IMG/VR virus record: IMGVR_UViG_3300046005_001098
Coordinates: 1-38,999 of that record
Strand: one strand, 5' to 3'
Length of the DNA: 38,999 nt
Source: a virus
Below are positions 21,701-30,109 of the stretch, piece after piece (the stretch's first letter is position 1; every line of letters begins with the position of its first letter). The notes under the pieces were generated by a model. That model saw only the letters and a list, made by a program, of their open reading frames with translations. It was not told where the DNA came from and searched no databases. The translations under genes and the position numbers were made by a program.

Positions 21701-23327
21701 CATCAAGATTACGGGCGATGCGACTGACCTAAAGGCGGCGGTCGGTTCGGCTACGACTGAACTTGGCAAGATCACGACTGCGGCGGATCGGGCTAACGCT
21801 GGTTCGGCGCGGCTTGCGACGGGGCTTGGCAATACGGGCGCGGCTGCGGCTGGATCATCGCATATGCTTCGCGGTGTGGCGCAGCAGTTGTCGCAGGTCG
21901 GGCAGCAGACGATGGCGACTGGCAACTTTGTGCAGGCGCTGGCAATCCAGTTGCCGGATATTGGCATTGGCTTCGGGGCTATCGGTGCGGCGGCTGGCTT
22001 GCTAGCAGGCATTGCCTTGCCGTTGCTCATGTCTGCTTTTGGCGGGACAAGCGAAAAGGCTGCGGCGCTGGCTGCGGCGACGAAAGAACTGACCGAGGCA
22101 ACGGCGGCGTTTCGGTTGCAGGCGGCAGCGATCACTCTTGGCGTGGATCAAGAGGAAGTCTTGGTAATTCAGGAAATCAATCGGCTAGTGTCTGACCGCA
22201 TTGCGCTTGAGGCGGTGATGGCCGAAACCACGGGCCGCGCGCTGGTGCCGTTGCAGTTGCAGCACAAGGCGATCCAAGATGCCTTGCGGCTTGAGTATGC
22301 GAAACTGGAAGCCTATCGGGCCGCGCGTGGTGAGCTTGAGGCAATCAAGGCCAAGACCGATGCGGTAACGTCTAGTATGGGCGGCATGGTCAAGAATACC
22401 GTCGCAGCCAAGGACGCGGTTATCGCTCTGGTGGCAAACGCACCAAGCGGCGGTTGGCTGTCTGGGGCTATCAGTGATGCTGGCGCGCTTGCGGCAAAGC
22501 TATGGGACGCGGCGGCGGCGCAGGCATCCTTGAAGGCCACAGGATCGGCGCAGGTCGGCAACGCACCGCCGCCAAAGGTCGGCTATACTGGCGGCGGCAC
22601 TGGCGCGGTTGATCTTGGCATGTCATTTGGCGGCGGTGGCGGCGGAACAAACCCGATCATCGGCGAGTTGGAAACGCTGCAAAACAGCCTGATGACGCAA
22701 GAGCAATTGCAGTTGGAAAGCTACACGCGGCAGCAGGAAACCTTGCGCGCGGCGCTGGATCAGCGGCTTATCACGCAAACCGAATATGCGGCGATGATGG
22801 AAGCATCCGAACTGCAGCACGCAAACCAAATGGCGGTTATCAAAACCCAAGAGGCGCAAATGGTTAGCGATGCGTCGCGGTCTATGTATGGCGAGCTTGA
22901 GGGTTTTTTGAATATGTTTGCGGGCAAGTCCAAGGCGGCGGCTATCGCGTCCATTGCTCTGAATAAGGGGCTACGGATTGCCGAGATTATCCAGAACACG
23001 GCGGCGGCTCAAATGAGGGCATATGCCGAGCTTGGGCCTGTCGCTGGTGCGGTTGCGGCCGCTAAGATCGGAATGATGGGAAAGCTGCAAGCTGGCATTG
23101 TCGCGGCGTCTGGATTGATGCAGGCTGGCGGCGCTGGCCGGAGTGGTGGGGGCAGCGCAGCAGGCGCAGGGGCTGGCGCTGTGGCTCAATCAAGCCCAAC
23201 GCAAACGCTGAACTTCACCATCACGAATGACCCATTTGGGTTCGGTGAAAGAGTGATCAGACAGATTGCAGAGCAATTGAACCAAGCGCAGCGGAATGGC
23301 GTCAATATTCGAGCGGTGGTGAACTGA
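21678..23327 (+). CDS. Tape measure protein, 549 aa
   Basis: Sets tail length and enters the host with the DNA. It is Ala/Gly-rich and largely helical, with a hydrophobic segment at residues about 93-116 (IGIGFGAIGAAAGLLAGIAL), a long Gln/Glu-rich helix near 340-400, and a C-terminal DPFGFGERVIRQIAEQLNQA. At about 0.15 nm per residue it predicts a tail of roughly 80 nm. ATG 21678 lies inside the end of the chaperone extension. Confidence 0.88.
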   Translation: MAELSALNIKITGDATDLKAAVGSATTELGKITTAADRANAGSARLATGLGNTGAAAAGSSHMLRGVAQQLSQVGQQTMATGNFVQALAIQLPDIGIGFGAIGAAAGLLAGIALPLLMSAFGGTSEKAAALAAATKELTEATAAFRLQAAAITLGVDQEEVLVIQEINRLVSDRIALEAVMAETTGRALVPLQLQHKAIQDALRLEYAKLEAYRAARGELEAIKAKTDAVTSSMGGMVKNTVAAKDAVIALVANAPSGGWLSGAISDAGALAAKLWDAAAAQASLKATGSAQVGNAPPPKVGYTGGGTGAVDLGMSFGGGGGGTNPIIGELETLQNSLMTQEQLQLESYTRQQETLRAALDQRLITQTEYAAMMEASELQHANQMAVIKTQEAQMVSDASRSMYGELEGFLNMFAGKSKAAAIASIALNKGLRIAEIIQNTAAAQMRAYAELGPVAGAVAAAKIGMMGKLQAGIVAASGLMQAGGAGRSGGGSAAGAGAGAVAQSSPTQTLNFTITNDPFGFGERVIRQIAEQLNQAQRNGVNIRAVVN

Positions 23328-24125
23328 ATGACCCTATCAACATCAGGATACACTGTCGGGGCAAATCAGCCGCTCAATCACGCGCGCATCCTCTATAGCC
23401 CGATCACAGGCACCGTCACGGCAGGTGGCGCCAATGGCGACTATGCCACGAATGATTATACCTTTCAGCGGTGGGCCTGCGGTGCGCTGACCGCGACGTG
23501 GGTGCTTGTCACGGCGGCGGATGCGTCTGTCGATACGGTATTCATCGCGGCTCATAACCTTGGCAGCACGGGCAGCACGGTCGCCATTAGCACGGCGTCA
23601 ACCGTAGGCGGGGCGCATACCACGCGGGCAACGGTTGTTCCGACTGACGACAGCACCATTGCCGTGATGATCAACAATGCAGGCACGGCATACACCATCC
23701 GCGAAATCAAGCTGACCATCACGGGCGCATCGGCCTTGGCAGAGATCGGCATCGTTCGCGCTGGCGTGGCGCTGCAAATGGAGCGGCCTGTCTATGGCGG
23801 TATCCAGCCCATCGGCCTCACGCGGCTGGTGGAAACGCGACACTCGATCAGCGAGACGGGGCAATGGCTTGGCCGCACAATCCAGCGGCAGGCGTCCAGA
23901 ACGTCAATGCCGTGGCAGAACCTCACGGCGGCATGGTATCGCAGCACCTTTGCGCCGTTTGCTCTGACCCTGCCGCAAACTCCATTCGGGCTTATTCAAA
24001 ACCCGTCCAAGATGCCCGAGAGTGTATCGTGGTGCTGGACCGATGAAACCCCACAGCCTGAAAATATGGGGACGCGAGATCTGATGGCGGTATCTTTGGG
24101 CATCACGGGGTTTATGGACACATGA
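23328..24125 (+). CDS. Minor tail protein after tape measure, 265 aa
   Basis: Position suggests a distal tail protein. The N-terminus has NQPLNHARILYSPITG; the middle is a beta sandwich of Thr/Ala strands (VFIAAHNLGSTGSTVAIST), resembling a carbohydrate-binding type fold. The C-terminal half includes RTIQRQASRTSMPWQNLTAA and ends GTRDLMAVSLGITGF. No family name is certain. The ATG directly follows the tape measure stop. Confidence 0.65.
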   Translation: MTLSTSGYTVGANQPLNHARILYSPITGTVTAGGANGDYATNDYTFQRWACGALTATWVLVTAADASVDTVFIAAHNLGSTGSTVAISTASTVGGAHTTRATVVPTDDSTIAVMINNAGTAYTIREIKLTITGASALAEIGIVRAGVALQMERPVYGGIQPIGLTRLVETRHSISETGQWLGRTIQRQASRTSMPWQNLTAAWYRSTFAPFALTLPQTPFGLIQNPSKMPESVSWCWTDETPQPENMGTRDLMAVSLGITGFMDT

Positions 24126-24131
24126 CAGGAC

Positions 24132-24638
24132 TTAAGTCACCCGCCCCCACACCCCATGCATTGATTCGCTTGCTTCACAATAAGCGTCATATGCTTCTTC
24201 AGCAGTGCAAAACAACCCAAGATGCTTGGATACGCCATGCAATTTAATAGTTGCACGCCACTTTTTGCATTGATTGTGCCAAGATACACCTTTAAAACCG
24301 CTAGAGTTTGCAGCGGACCGTCTCTGGTTGCGAAGATTTTCAGATACAGTTGCAAGGCGGAGATTGGACCGCCTATTATCAAGGCCATTTCCGTTTATAT
24401 GGTCAACATGCAGCGAAGAGCCACTAGCAGCAATTACTCTGTGCATATAGGCAAACCTGCGAGGGGATTTAGATATGCCGCAAATGGCATAGCAAATTCC
24501 ATTTCGAACAGATGCCCACCATGTAATTCCTGTTACAAGGCAAATATCATCTACATCAATTATTGCCTCTCTACCCTTGGAAAGTGGCACATAGGCATCA
24601 TTGCCTTCAATGCGGATCTGGCGTATCTTTGCATTCAT
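24132..24638 (-). CDS. HNH-AP2 homing endonuclease, 168 aa
   Basis: An antisense gene within the rightward tail operon. The start ATG 24638 has GGAG upstream on the minus strand. The HNH core is VDHINGNGLDNRRSNLRL (residues about 86-103) followed by ENLRNQRRSAANSSGFKGVSW and the AP2-type DNA-binding part KKWRATIKLHGVSKHLGLF. The DNA is visibly poorer in GC than its neighbours. It is a free-standing mobile endonuclease that has inserted between two tail genes without breaking either. Confidence 0.88.
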   Translation of the reverse strand: MNAKIRQIRIEGNDAYVPLSKGREAIIDVDDICLVTGITWWASVRNGICYAICGISKSPRRFAYMHRVIAASGSSLHVDHINGNGLDNRRSNLRLATVSENLRNQRRSAANSSGFKGVSWHNQCKKWRATIKLHGVSKHLGLFCTAEEAYDAYCEASESMHGVWGRVT

Positions 24639-24662
24639 CTGGCGGCTCCTATCCGCTGGTGT

Positions 24663-24701
24663 GGGCCGGTTGAGGGTGCAACCTCCCGGCCCGTCTTTTA
24701 T
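24663..24701 (+). terminator. Strong terminator-like hairpin inside tail operon
   Basis: GGGCCGG (24663-24669) pairs with CCGGCCC (24686-24692), with an inner GAGG/CCTC stem, followed by GTCTTTTATC. In the rightward direction it should reduce transcription into the tail hub gene at 24728. Confidence 0.6.
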
Positions 24702-24727
24702 CGCACAATAGTGCAAGTGAGGCAAGC

Positions 24728-26458
24728 ATGAGCGCATCAGACTTCGCCAGAGAGCCGCTAGTCGTTGCGGAAATCTCGCAACCCTTGTGCAGTCGGGTTT
24801 TCGGCACGTCGCCTTGCCTTGCCACGGGCGAGAAGTGCTTCAACACAGACGTGACATGCAAATACCTGTCCGCCCTAGATCTGACCGACGAAGTGGTAAT
24901 GCGCTTTGTCGCGCCTGCCGCTAATCGGTGGATCAATGATGCGCTGGCGTTTCAACCATCGTCGGCCATTCCTGCGCTGATGGCGGTCGATACCGCGCCC
25001 ACGGTGCTGAATGTGGGCGCTGGCAATGACGATATTTCACCGCTTGGCCTTCGGGCCGTGGCGACGGTTGCCATTCGTGACTTCCCCTATAACGATGTGG
25101 GGTTTGATCCTTACCTATCGTCTCGGTCATATGATCCGATGGAACGCGGGTCGTTTTGGACAAAGTGGCTTGTGCGAAATCCATATCACACGGGATATGT
25201 GATGCGGATTTACGATGGCTACTTTGGCGATGCGCTTGGCGATATGATCAAGCGCGAATACTCGATTGAAAAGATCGATGCGTCACGGTCGTCTGTGCAG
25301 ATCACGGCAAAGGACATTCTGCGAAAGGTGACAGATACACAGGTGACTTGCCCGCCATTGTCGCCGGGGTCGCTGTCGGCTGCGCTGACAAACGTTGCGA
25401 CCACGTTTGAGGTGGCAGGGGCTGAGGTCGCTGACTATGACGCTTCGGGATGGGTGCGGATTAACTCCGAGATCATGGCCTATACGGCGGTTGCGCTGGT
25501 GGGGTCTAACGTATCGTTTAGCGGCGTCACGCGGGGGCAGTTGAACACCACGGCGGCGGCGCACAGCCAGTTCGACAAGGTGCAGCGGGTGGTGGCCTAT
25601 GTGGTCGAGCCGTTCACCGACATCATCTATGATCTGCTGACGACATGGGGCGGCATTCCCACGGGCTACATCACCAAAGCCGACTGGGATGCTGAATTTG
25701 CGGAATGGCGGTCGATCTACAATTTCACGGCGTATCTGTCCGATCCTGTCGAGGTGCAGCGGCTGGTGGGTGAATTGTGCCAGCAGGGGCTAGCGAATGT
25801 ATGGTGGGATGAGCGGGTGCAGAAAATCCTACTGCGCGCGCAAAGGCCAAACTACAGCGCGGCGACGATTACCGATGCGGCGAACATCATCGCGGATAGC
25901 GCCGTGATCGAGGAAAACCCCAAGGACCGCGCGTCGCAGGTTTATGTCTATTATGGCCTGCGAAACCCGACATTGAACGTCACCGACAAATTCAGCTTTG
26001 CCAATGGCGAGGCTATCATTGACGCGGACAAGGAACGGCAATACGGCGAAAGCAAGGTGAAGGAAATATTCTGCCGATGGGTGAATACATCGGTGATTGC
26101 GTCCACCTTGGGCAACGCCTATTTGCAGCGGTTCAAGGACGTGCGGAAGGCTATCACGTTCAATCTTGACGCCAAGGACATTGCATCGGTCTGGACGGGC
26201 GATGTTCTGCTGATCAATCACTTCCTTGACGTGGATATTTACGGCGCGGCAAAGAGTGGGGCTTGGCTGATTACATCGGCTGAGACTGTGACGCAGGGCG
26301 GGGTGTATCGGTTCGTTGCCGAGGATAACGAAAGCGCGGGCCTGTTGTGGGAATGGGTCGCGGATGGTAATACTGATCCTGTGGCGGACACCGGATGTTG
26401 GGTTGACGCGGACGGGACGGATGGGGCTGGCAATGTGATGCCTTACAGGTGGATTTGA
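24728..26458 (+). CDS. Large minor tail / tail hub protein, 576 aa
   Basis: A structural protein of the tail tip. The N-terminus is rich in cysteine (CSRVFGTSPCLATGEKC, about residues 21-37, and CKY), the pattern seen at the start of GTA-type DUF2163 tail tip proteins. The middle has predicted beta domains (AVATVAIRDFPYNDVGFDPY) and an FSGVTRGQLNTTAAAH loop with an antiparallel neighbourhood; the end is WEWVADGNTDPVADTG. It likely forms the hub and cell-contact base, and carries the fibre genes behind it. Confidence 0.7.
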   Translation: MSASDFAREPLVVAEISQPLCSRVFGTSPCLATGEKCFNTDVTCKYLSALDLTDEVVMRFVAPAANRWINDALAFQPSSAIPALMAVDTAPTVLNVGAGNDDISPLGLRAVATVAIRDFPYNDVGFDPYLSSRSYDPMERGSFWTKWLVRNPYHTGYVMRIYDGYFGDALGDMIKREYSIEKIDASRSSVQITAKDILRKVTDTQVTCPPLSPGSLSAALTNVATTFEVAGAEVADYDASGWVRINSEIMAYTAVALVGSNVSFSGVTRGQLNTTAAAHSQFDKVQRVVAYVVEPFTDIIYDLLTTWGGIPTGYITKADWDAEFAEWRSIYNFTAYLSDPVEVQRLVGELCQQGLANVWWDERVQKILLRAQRPNYSAATITDAANIIADSAVIEENPKDRASQVYVYYGLRNPTLNVTDKFSFANGEAIIDADKERQYGESKVKEIFCRWVNTSVIASTLGNAYLQRFKDVRKAITFNLDAKDIASVWTGDVLLINHFLDVDIYGAAKSGAWLITSAETVTQGGVYRFVAEDNESAGLLWEWVADGNTDPVADTGCWVDADGTDGAGNVMPYRWI

Positions 26459-26459
26459 C

Positions 26460-26981
26460 ATGACGACTTACACGACAATCTCAAATGCGCTTGTTGCTGT
26501 CGGAGCCAAGCCGTTTGCGACGACAATTCAGGCGCTGCGGGATAACACTCTGGCGATTGCTGAGGCTGACGCGAGTGTGGCGGCAAGCCTTTTGCCAACT
26601 GTGCTGCTTGGGACGCTTGCGACAACGAGCGGCACGTCTGTCACGCTGTCCTCGCTGGTGCTGACGCCATTCAAGTTTTTGAAGGTGGTGTTTCGCGGGG
26701 TTGGCACAAGCGACGCGGCTTCAAACTTGCGGATTGCCGGTGATGAATGCAGCGCTCCTCTTGGCAACGCAGGAAACAGGTTTTACGGGATTGCTGAAAT
26801 CGATCTATCCGATGGCACATGGGCCGCGATGATCGGCGTGAACATCTCGGCTGGTGGTTCTGGGCTTGGAACGATGTACGGCGGCAACAGCGGATATACC
26901 ACCGCGACAACATCTGTTGTGTTCTCAATCGACGTTGGCACGTTTGATGCTGGTGACATCCTTGTCTATGGCTGCAAGTGA
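26460..26981 (+). CDS. Tail tip-associated beta protein, 173 aa
   Basis: The N-terminus (TISNALVAVGAKPFATTIQA LRDN) has the form of tail-attachment segments of siphophage tip proteins. The rest is Gly/Ser/Thr-rich with strands (FRGVGTSDAASNLRIAGDEC, GGSGLGTMYGGNSGYTTATT), probably a jelly-roll that binds sugars. It follows the hub gene by one base. No known family assigned. Confidence 0.6.
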   Translation: MTTYTTISNALVAVGAKPFATTIQALRDNTLAIAEADASVAASLLPTVLLGTLATTSGTSVTLSSLVLTPFKFLKVVFRGVGTSDAASNLRIAGDECSAPLGNAGNRFYGIAEIDLSDGTWAAMIGVNISAGGSGLGTMYGGNSGYTTATTSVVFSIDVGTFDAGDILVYGCK

Positions 26982-27008
26982 CAACCGACTGACGTTATGA
27001 TATAACAT
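26978..27008 (+). promoter_or_regulatory. Late promoter, palindromic -10, copy 3
   Basis: GTGACA (26978-26983), a 17-base spacer and TATAAC (27001-27006) inside GTTATGATATAACAT (26994-27008). It lies just before the gene at 27037 and gives the fibre and lysis genes a local start. Confidence 0.6.
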
Positions 27009-27036
27009 GCCTAGCCCTAAATGAATGGAGGCCACA

Positions 27037-27321
27037 ATGGCACAGAATACAGACCTGAACATCGCCGCAAACACTTGGACCATGATCACCGATGCGGACG
27101 TGTCGCAGATCACGTTTCAAAACAAGGGCGGCACTCATGTCATGGTCAAGGCCACGACCGACACTACCACCCCCACGACATTCGACGGATCAATCCGCTA
27201 CAATCCAGGGCAGGGTGAACGCAACGCGCTGCTATCCGACATTTGGCCGGGGCTGACTGGCCGTGATCGCGCGTGGGTCTATGCCTACGGTCCGGTAACG
27301 GTGTTCGTATCCCATGCGTGA
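27037..27321 (+). CDS. Small tail-associated protein, 94 aa
   Basis: ATG 27037 has GGAGG 7 bases upstream; ATG 27025 is in frame but has no site. A beta protein (ITDADVSQITFQNKGGTHVM, TFDGSIRYNPGQGERNAL) that ends in GPVTVFVSHA. This ending is common in small genes next to tail fibres of Rhodobacterales phages. It overlaps the fibre gene start by 8 bases and may be a fibre-tip or anchor protein. Confidence 0.6.
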   Translation: MAQNTDLNIAANTWTMITDADVSQITFQNKGGTHVMVKATTDTTTPTTFDGSIRYNPGQGERNALLSDIWPGLTGRDRAWVYAYGPVTVFVSHA

Positions 27322-28825
27322 CATCGCCAGCCCGCTAGATGGTTTTGCATCGCCGTTTGGCGTGTTTCGGTTCAACATGCAGCGATTGTTCGCAGGCGAC
27401 ACCGCAGGCATCTACCACAACTTTTCCGACCTGACATCGCTCTACACCGATAGCGCGGGCGCGACGCCGCTGACGCTGCCGGATACGACGATTGGCCTTG
27501 TCGCGGATCGGTCACGTGTTCGCAGCCCTGTGACGGTGGCGGCTGGTATTCAGGCCAGTGCCGGATTGCGCCCGAAGTGGGGCCGCGCGCCGAAAGTGCG
27601 GCGGAATTTGCTGACGTATACCGAGCAGTTTGATAATGCGGCTTGGACATTGGTAGGGTCTACTGTTTCTACAAACTCAATCGCGGCACCTGATGGCGCG
27701 ACTACTGCTGATACGGTTACAACCTCTGGGTCAGACCAAGTTTTTCAGGTTGCTACTGTTTCCGCAGGGTCAACGCAAACATTTTCATGCTACGTTAAGC
27801 GGGGAAGCTATGACTGGACCCGGTTTACTATACTAAACAGCGCCAATGAAATAAGGGGCTGGTTCAATGTGGCCAGCGGAACCGCTGGAACTCAGTCTGT
27901 AGCCGGAATAGGCGTAGCTGGGGGCATTTCTATCAGCGATGCCGGTAATGGTTGGTATCGATGCAGCATAACTGGCAGCATTTCAGGTGCAACCGCTTAT
28001 ACCTGCATCATGACAAGCGCATCTGCGGACGCCTCATTCACACGGGTATCTGGAACCCGCCACGTTTGGGGCGCACAACTCGAACTCGGCTCCACCGCCA
28101 CGGCTTACCAGAAAACCGCATCGGCTTTCGATATGACCGAGGCGGGGCTTCCGTCCTACGGCTTCACGCGGCCAGACCGATCCGACGATGTGCTGGCGAC
28201 GACAATCCCTACGGATCAGACGGGTGACGTGGCGATTTTTGGCCGCAACGGATCGTGGATCGAGAACGCCAAGACCTACGCGGCGGCATCGACGTTTTCA
28301 CTCGGCGCGACCACGGCCACGGGGCTTGCCTCTGGGGTGCTGGCGGCGGTTGGCGACATTGTGGGGGTGCTGGCAATCGGCAAGGCTCTGTCTGACGCTG
28401 AAAAGCAGTTGGCGCTGGATTATCACGCGGCGCGTGGTGCTGCGGGCTGGCTGACTGCGGGTGCTGAAATGCTGACCAATGGCGACTTTGCCAGCGATAC
28501 GGTCTGGACCAAAGGCACGGGTTGGACCATCGCGGCGGGGGTGGCAACGAAGGTTGCTGGCGTGGCCTCTGTGCTGGCTCAGGCTGTCGCGCCTACATCT
28601 CTGGTGGCCTATCAACTCGACTTCACCGTAACGCGCACGGCTGGCACTGTGACGCCGCGATTTACAGGCGGCACAACGGTATCCGGCGCTGCGGTTTCCG
28701 CATCCGGCACCTATCGGCAACTGCTGGTGGCGGCATCTGGCAACACGGCGGTTGATTTTTCCGCCGATACGACATTCGCCGGAACGATTGACAACGTATC
28801 ACTCAAGCCTCTGGTGGCAGCATGA
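27314..28825 (+). CDS. Tail fibre / receptor-binding protein, 503 aa
   Basis: Modular. Residues 1-95 form an attachment part (FRFNMQRLFAGDTAGIYHNF). Residues about 98-280 begin RRNLLTYTEQFDNAAWTLVG and read like a sugar-binding jelly-roll; DNA there has lower GC. Residues about 385-503 begin MLTNGDFASDTVWTKGTGW and form a second such domain ending FAGTIDNVSLKPL. It probably binds the host surface. The lower-GC middle hints at swapping between phages. Confidence 0.7.
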   Translation: MRDIASPLDGFASPFGVFRFNMQRLFAGDTAGIYHNFSDLTSLYTDSAGATPLTLPDTTIGLVADRSRVRSPVTVAAGIQASAGLRPKWGRAPKVRRNLLTYTEQFDNAAWTLVGSTVSTNSIAAPDGATTADTVTTSGSDQVFQVATVSAGSTQTFSCYVKRGSYDWTRFTILNSANEIRGWFNVASGTAGTQSVAGIGVAGGISISDAGNGWYRCSITGSISGATAYTCIMTSASADASFTRVSGTRHVWGAQLELGSTATAYQKTASAFDMTEAGLPSYGFTRPDRSDDVLATTIPTDQTGDVAIFGRNGSWIENAKTYAAASTFSLGATTATGLASGVLAAVGDIVGVLAIGKALSDAEKQLALDYHAARGAAGWLTAGAEMLTNGDFASDTVWTKGTGWTIAAGVATKVAGVASVLAQAVAPTSLVAYQLDFTVTRTAGTVTPRFTGGTTVSGAAVSASGTYRQLLVAASGNTAVDFSADTTFAGTIDNVSLKPLVAA

Positions 28826-29196
28826 CAAGCGCAGTCCTGATCATTCCGACCGCCTTGCGAGGCGCGGCAAACGCTGTCGGCGCTGCGATGGGCTGGGGGC
28901 CTGAAAACTACACACTGGCGCTGTCCAACGATGGCGCGACGGTGACGCACTACGCCTGCCGAACCGATGTTGAGCCGACATTCCTAGGCACGATGATAGC
29001 GGCAGGATACGACATGGCGCGGGCTGGCCTGACGCCGGATCAGATCGCGGCAATCCCGCCGATGATCGAGGGGACTGTCATTCCGGCTGGTGTGGCAATA
29101 GTTCTGGCCGCGCTTGATATCGACCTATCGGAAACGCTCTGGGGCGCGGATCACATGGCCGATGCTCTGGCATGGCGGGGGCTGTCCCATGCGTGA
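28822..29196 (+). CDS. Small protein after tail fibre, 124 aa
   Basis: Coupled by ATGA to the fibre gene. The N-terminus (LIIPTALRGAANAVGAAMGW GPENYTLALSNDGATVTHYA) is a strand-rich domain; the C-terminal third is helical. Because of its place it may aid fibre folding or be a minor tip component. I know similar small proteins after fibres in Rhodobacterales phages, with no function assigned. It overlaps the next gene by 8 bases. Confidence 0.55.
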   Translation: MTSAVLIIPTALRGAANAVGAAMGWGPENYTLALSNDGATVTHYACRTDVEPTFLGTMIAAGYDMARAGLTPDQIAAIPPMIEGTVIPAGVAIVLAALDIDLSETLWGADHMADALAWRGLSHA

Positions 29197-29398
29197 CAAG
29201 GCACTCCACTTCATCGCAGGGGCCGCTGTCGCAGCACCAGTGGCATGGCTTGGCTATCCCGTGCATAGCGTCTTGCTGGCTGGATTTTCTGGCATCGCAA
29301 AAGAGGTGTGGGATTATCGCGGCAATGGAACCCCAGAACTCGCCGACTTCATCGCAACGCTGACCGGCGCAATCGCGGGGGCTGTGGCATTGGCATGA
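29189..29398 (+). CDS. Small membrane protein, lysis region, 69 aa
   Basis: Starts MRDKALHFIAGAAVAAPVAW and has a DYRGNGTPELADFIATLTGA segment. Two or three hydrophobic stretches (about 8-24, 27-40, 54-69) suggest an inner-membrane protein. The DKxxHF start with a later DxxAT motif resembles the YfiM-type family. The next genes are also membrane proteins of the lysis block. ATG 29189 lies inside the previous gene. Confidence 0.6.
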   Translation: MRDKALHFIAGAAVAAPVAWLGYPVHSVLLAGFSGIAKEVWDYRGNGTPELADFIATLTGAIAGAVALA

Positions 29399-29805
29399 TC
29401 GACTGGCTGCGGAAATGGTTTGAACAAGATGATTTTGTAGACGACTGGTATGGTTGGCTCACAAATCAGATCGGGCATATCTCGCTTGGCGTCATGTGCG
29501 CCTTGGCCGTTTCCGTGGTGTGGTTTCTTGTCGTGGGCGAATTCCCCGTCAAGGCGGTGATCTGGCCTGCAATCGCGGCGGTGTATATCCTGATCGAGAT
29601 TGCGCGCGGGTGGACATGGGCCGATAGCGCTGAGGATACGGTATTCTTCGCAGGATATGGCTGCGGCGGGGCTTTTCTGGTATTCAGCGAAGTAACGCCG
29701 GGAAGCCCAATGCTGACCGTTTCCGCTTTGGATATGGTGCCAATTCTGGGCATTGCGTGCGTGCATTTGGCTGCGGGTGTATTTGTTAGACTGCCGGGGG
29801 AATGA
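29395..29805 (+). CDS. Polytopic membrane protein, 136 aa
   Basis: Four hydrophobic segments, at about 27-48 (ISLGVMCALAVSVVWFLVVG), 52-70, 82-98 and 112-130. The N-terminus is charged and aromatic (WLRKWFEQDDFVDDWYGWLT). It may be a holin or a membrane partner of one. It is coupled by ATGA to both neighbours, and the lysis enzyme follows two genes later. No family recognised. Confidence 0.6.
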   Translation: MIDWLRKWFEQDDFVDDWYGWLTNQIGHISLGVMCALAVSVVWFLVVGEFPVKAVIWPAIAAVYILIEIARGWTWADSAEDTVFFAGYGCGGAFLVFSEVTPGSPMLTVSALDMVPILGIACVHLAAGVFVRLPGE

Positions 29806-30101
29806 GAATGGCCGTTGAAAATGACGTTGGTTTTCTCATGATCCTGAGGGATTACTGGGGTATTTTCGCGGCGATGGTTACGGGATTTGCGGGGGTCGTC
29901 ATGGGCCGAGAGCGGACGCGGTATCAGGTCGAAAGCGTGTCAGACCGCCTAGGCGCGTTTGAACAACGGCTAAAGTCGGTCGAGGATCAGGGCCACGCGC
30001 AGGCGCTACACATGGCGGCGGTGCAGACGGAACTTGGAATGTTGCCGGAAATGCGGCAAGATATCAAAGATATTCTCATGGCCTTGTCGGGCCGGAAATA
30101 G
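29802..30101 (+). CDS. Membrane-anchored coiled-coil protein, holin-like, 99 aa
   Basis: One hydrophobic segment (about 12-34, LMILRDYWGIFAAMVTGFAG) is followed by a long charged coiled coil (YQVESVSDRLGAFEQRLKSV) to the end. This form is common in holin-like genes before endolysins. The ATG overlaps the preceding TGA; ATG 29808 is a possible alternative. The endolysin gene starts 8 bases after its stop. Confidence 0.55.
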   Translation: MRMAVENDVGFLMILRDYWGIFAAMVTGFAGVVMGRERTRYQVESVSDRLGAFEQRLKSVEDQGHAQALHMAAVQTELGMLPEMRQDIKDILMALSGRK

Positions 30102-30109
30102 GGGCTGCG

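Larger units (their letters stand above)
24132..24720. mobile_element. Homing endonuclease cassette between tail genes
   Basis: The whole stretch between the tail gene stop (24125) and the next start (24728) is taken by an antisense HNH gene with its own leader and a terminator-like hairpin. Lower GC than both sides supports recent arrival. Confidence 0.6.

Noticed and set aside
24222-24731. Rightward open frame of 169 codons opposite the HNH gene
   Set aside because: The minus strand encodes a full HNH-AP2 protein. The plus frame has cysteine- and arginine-rich random composition and no ribosome site.
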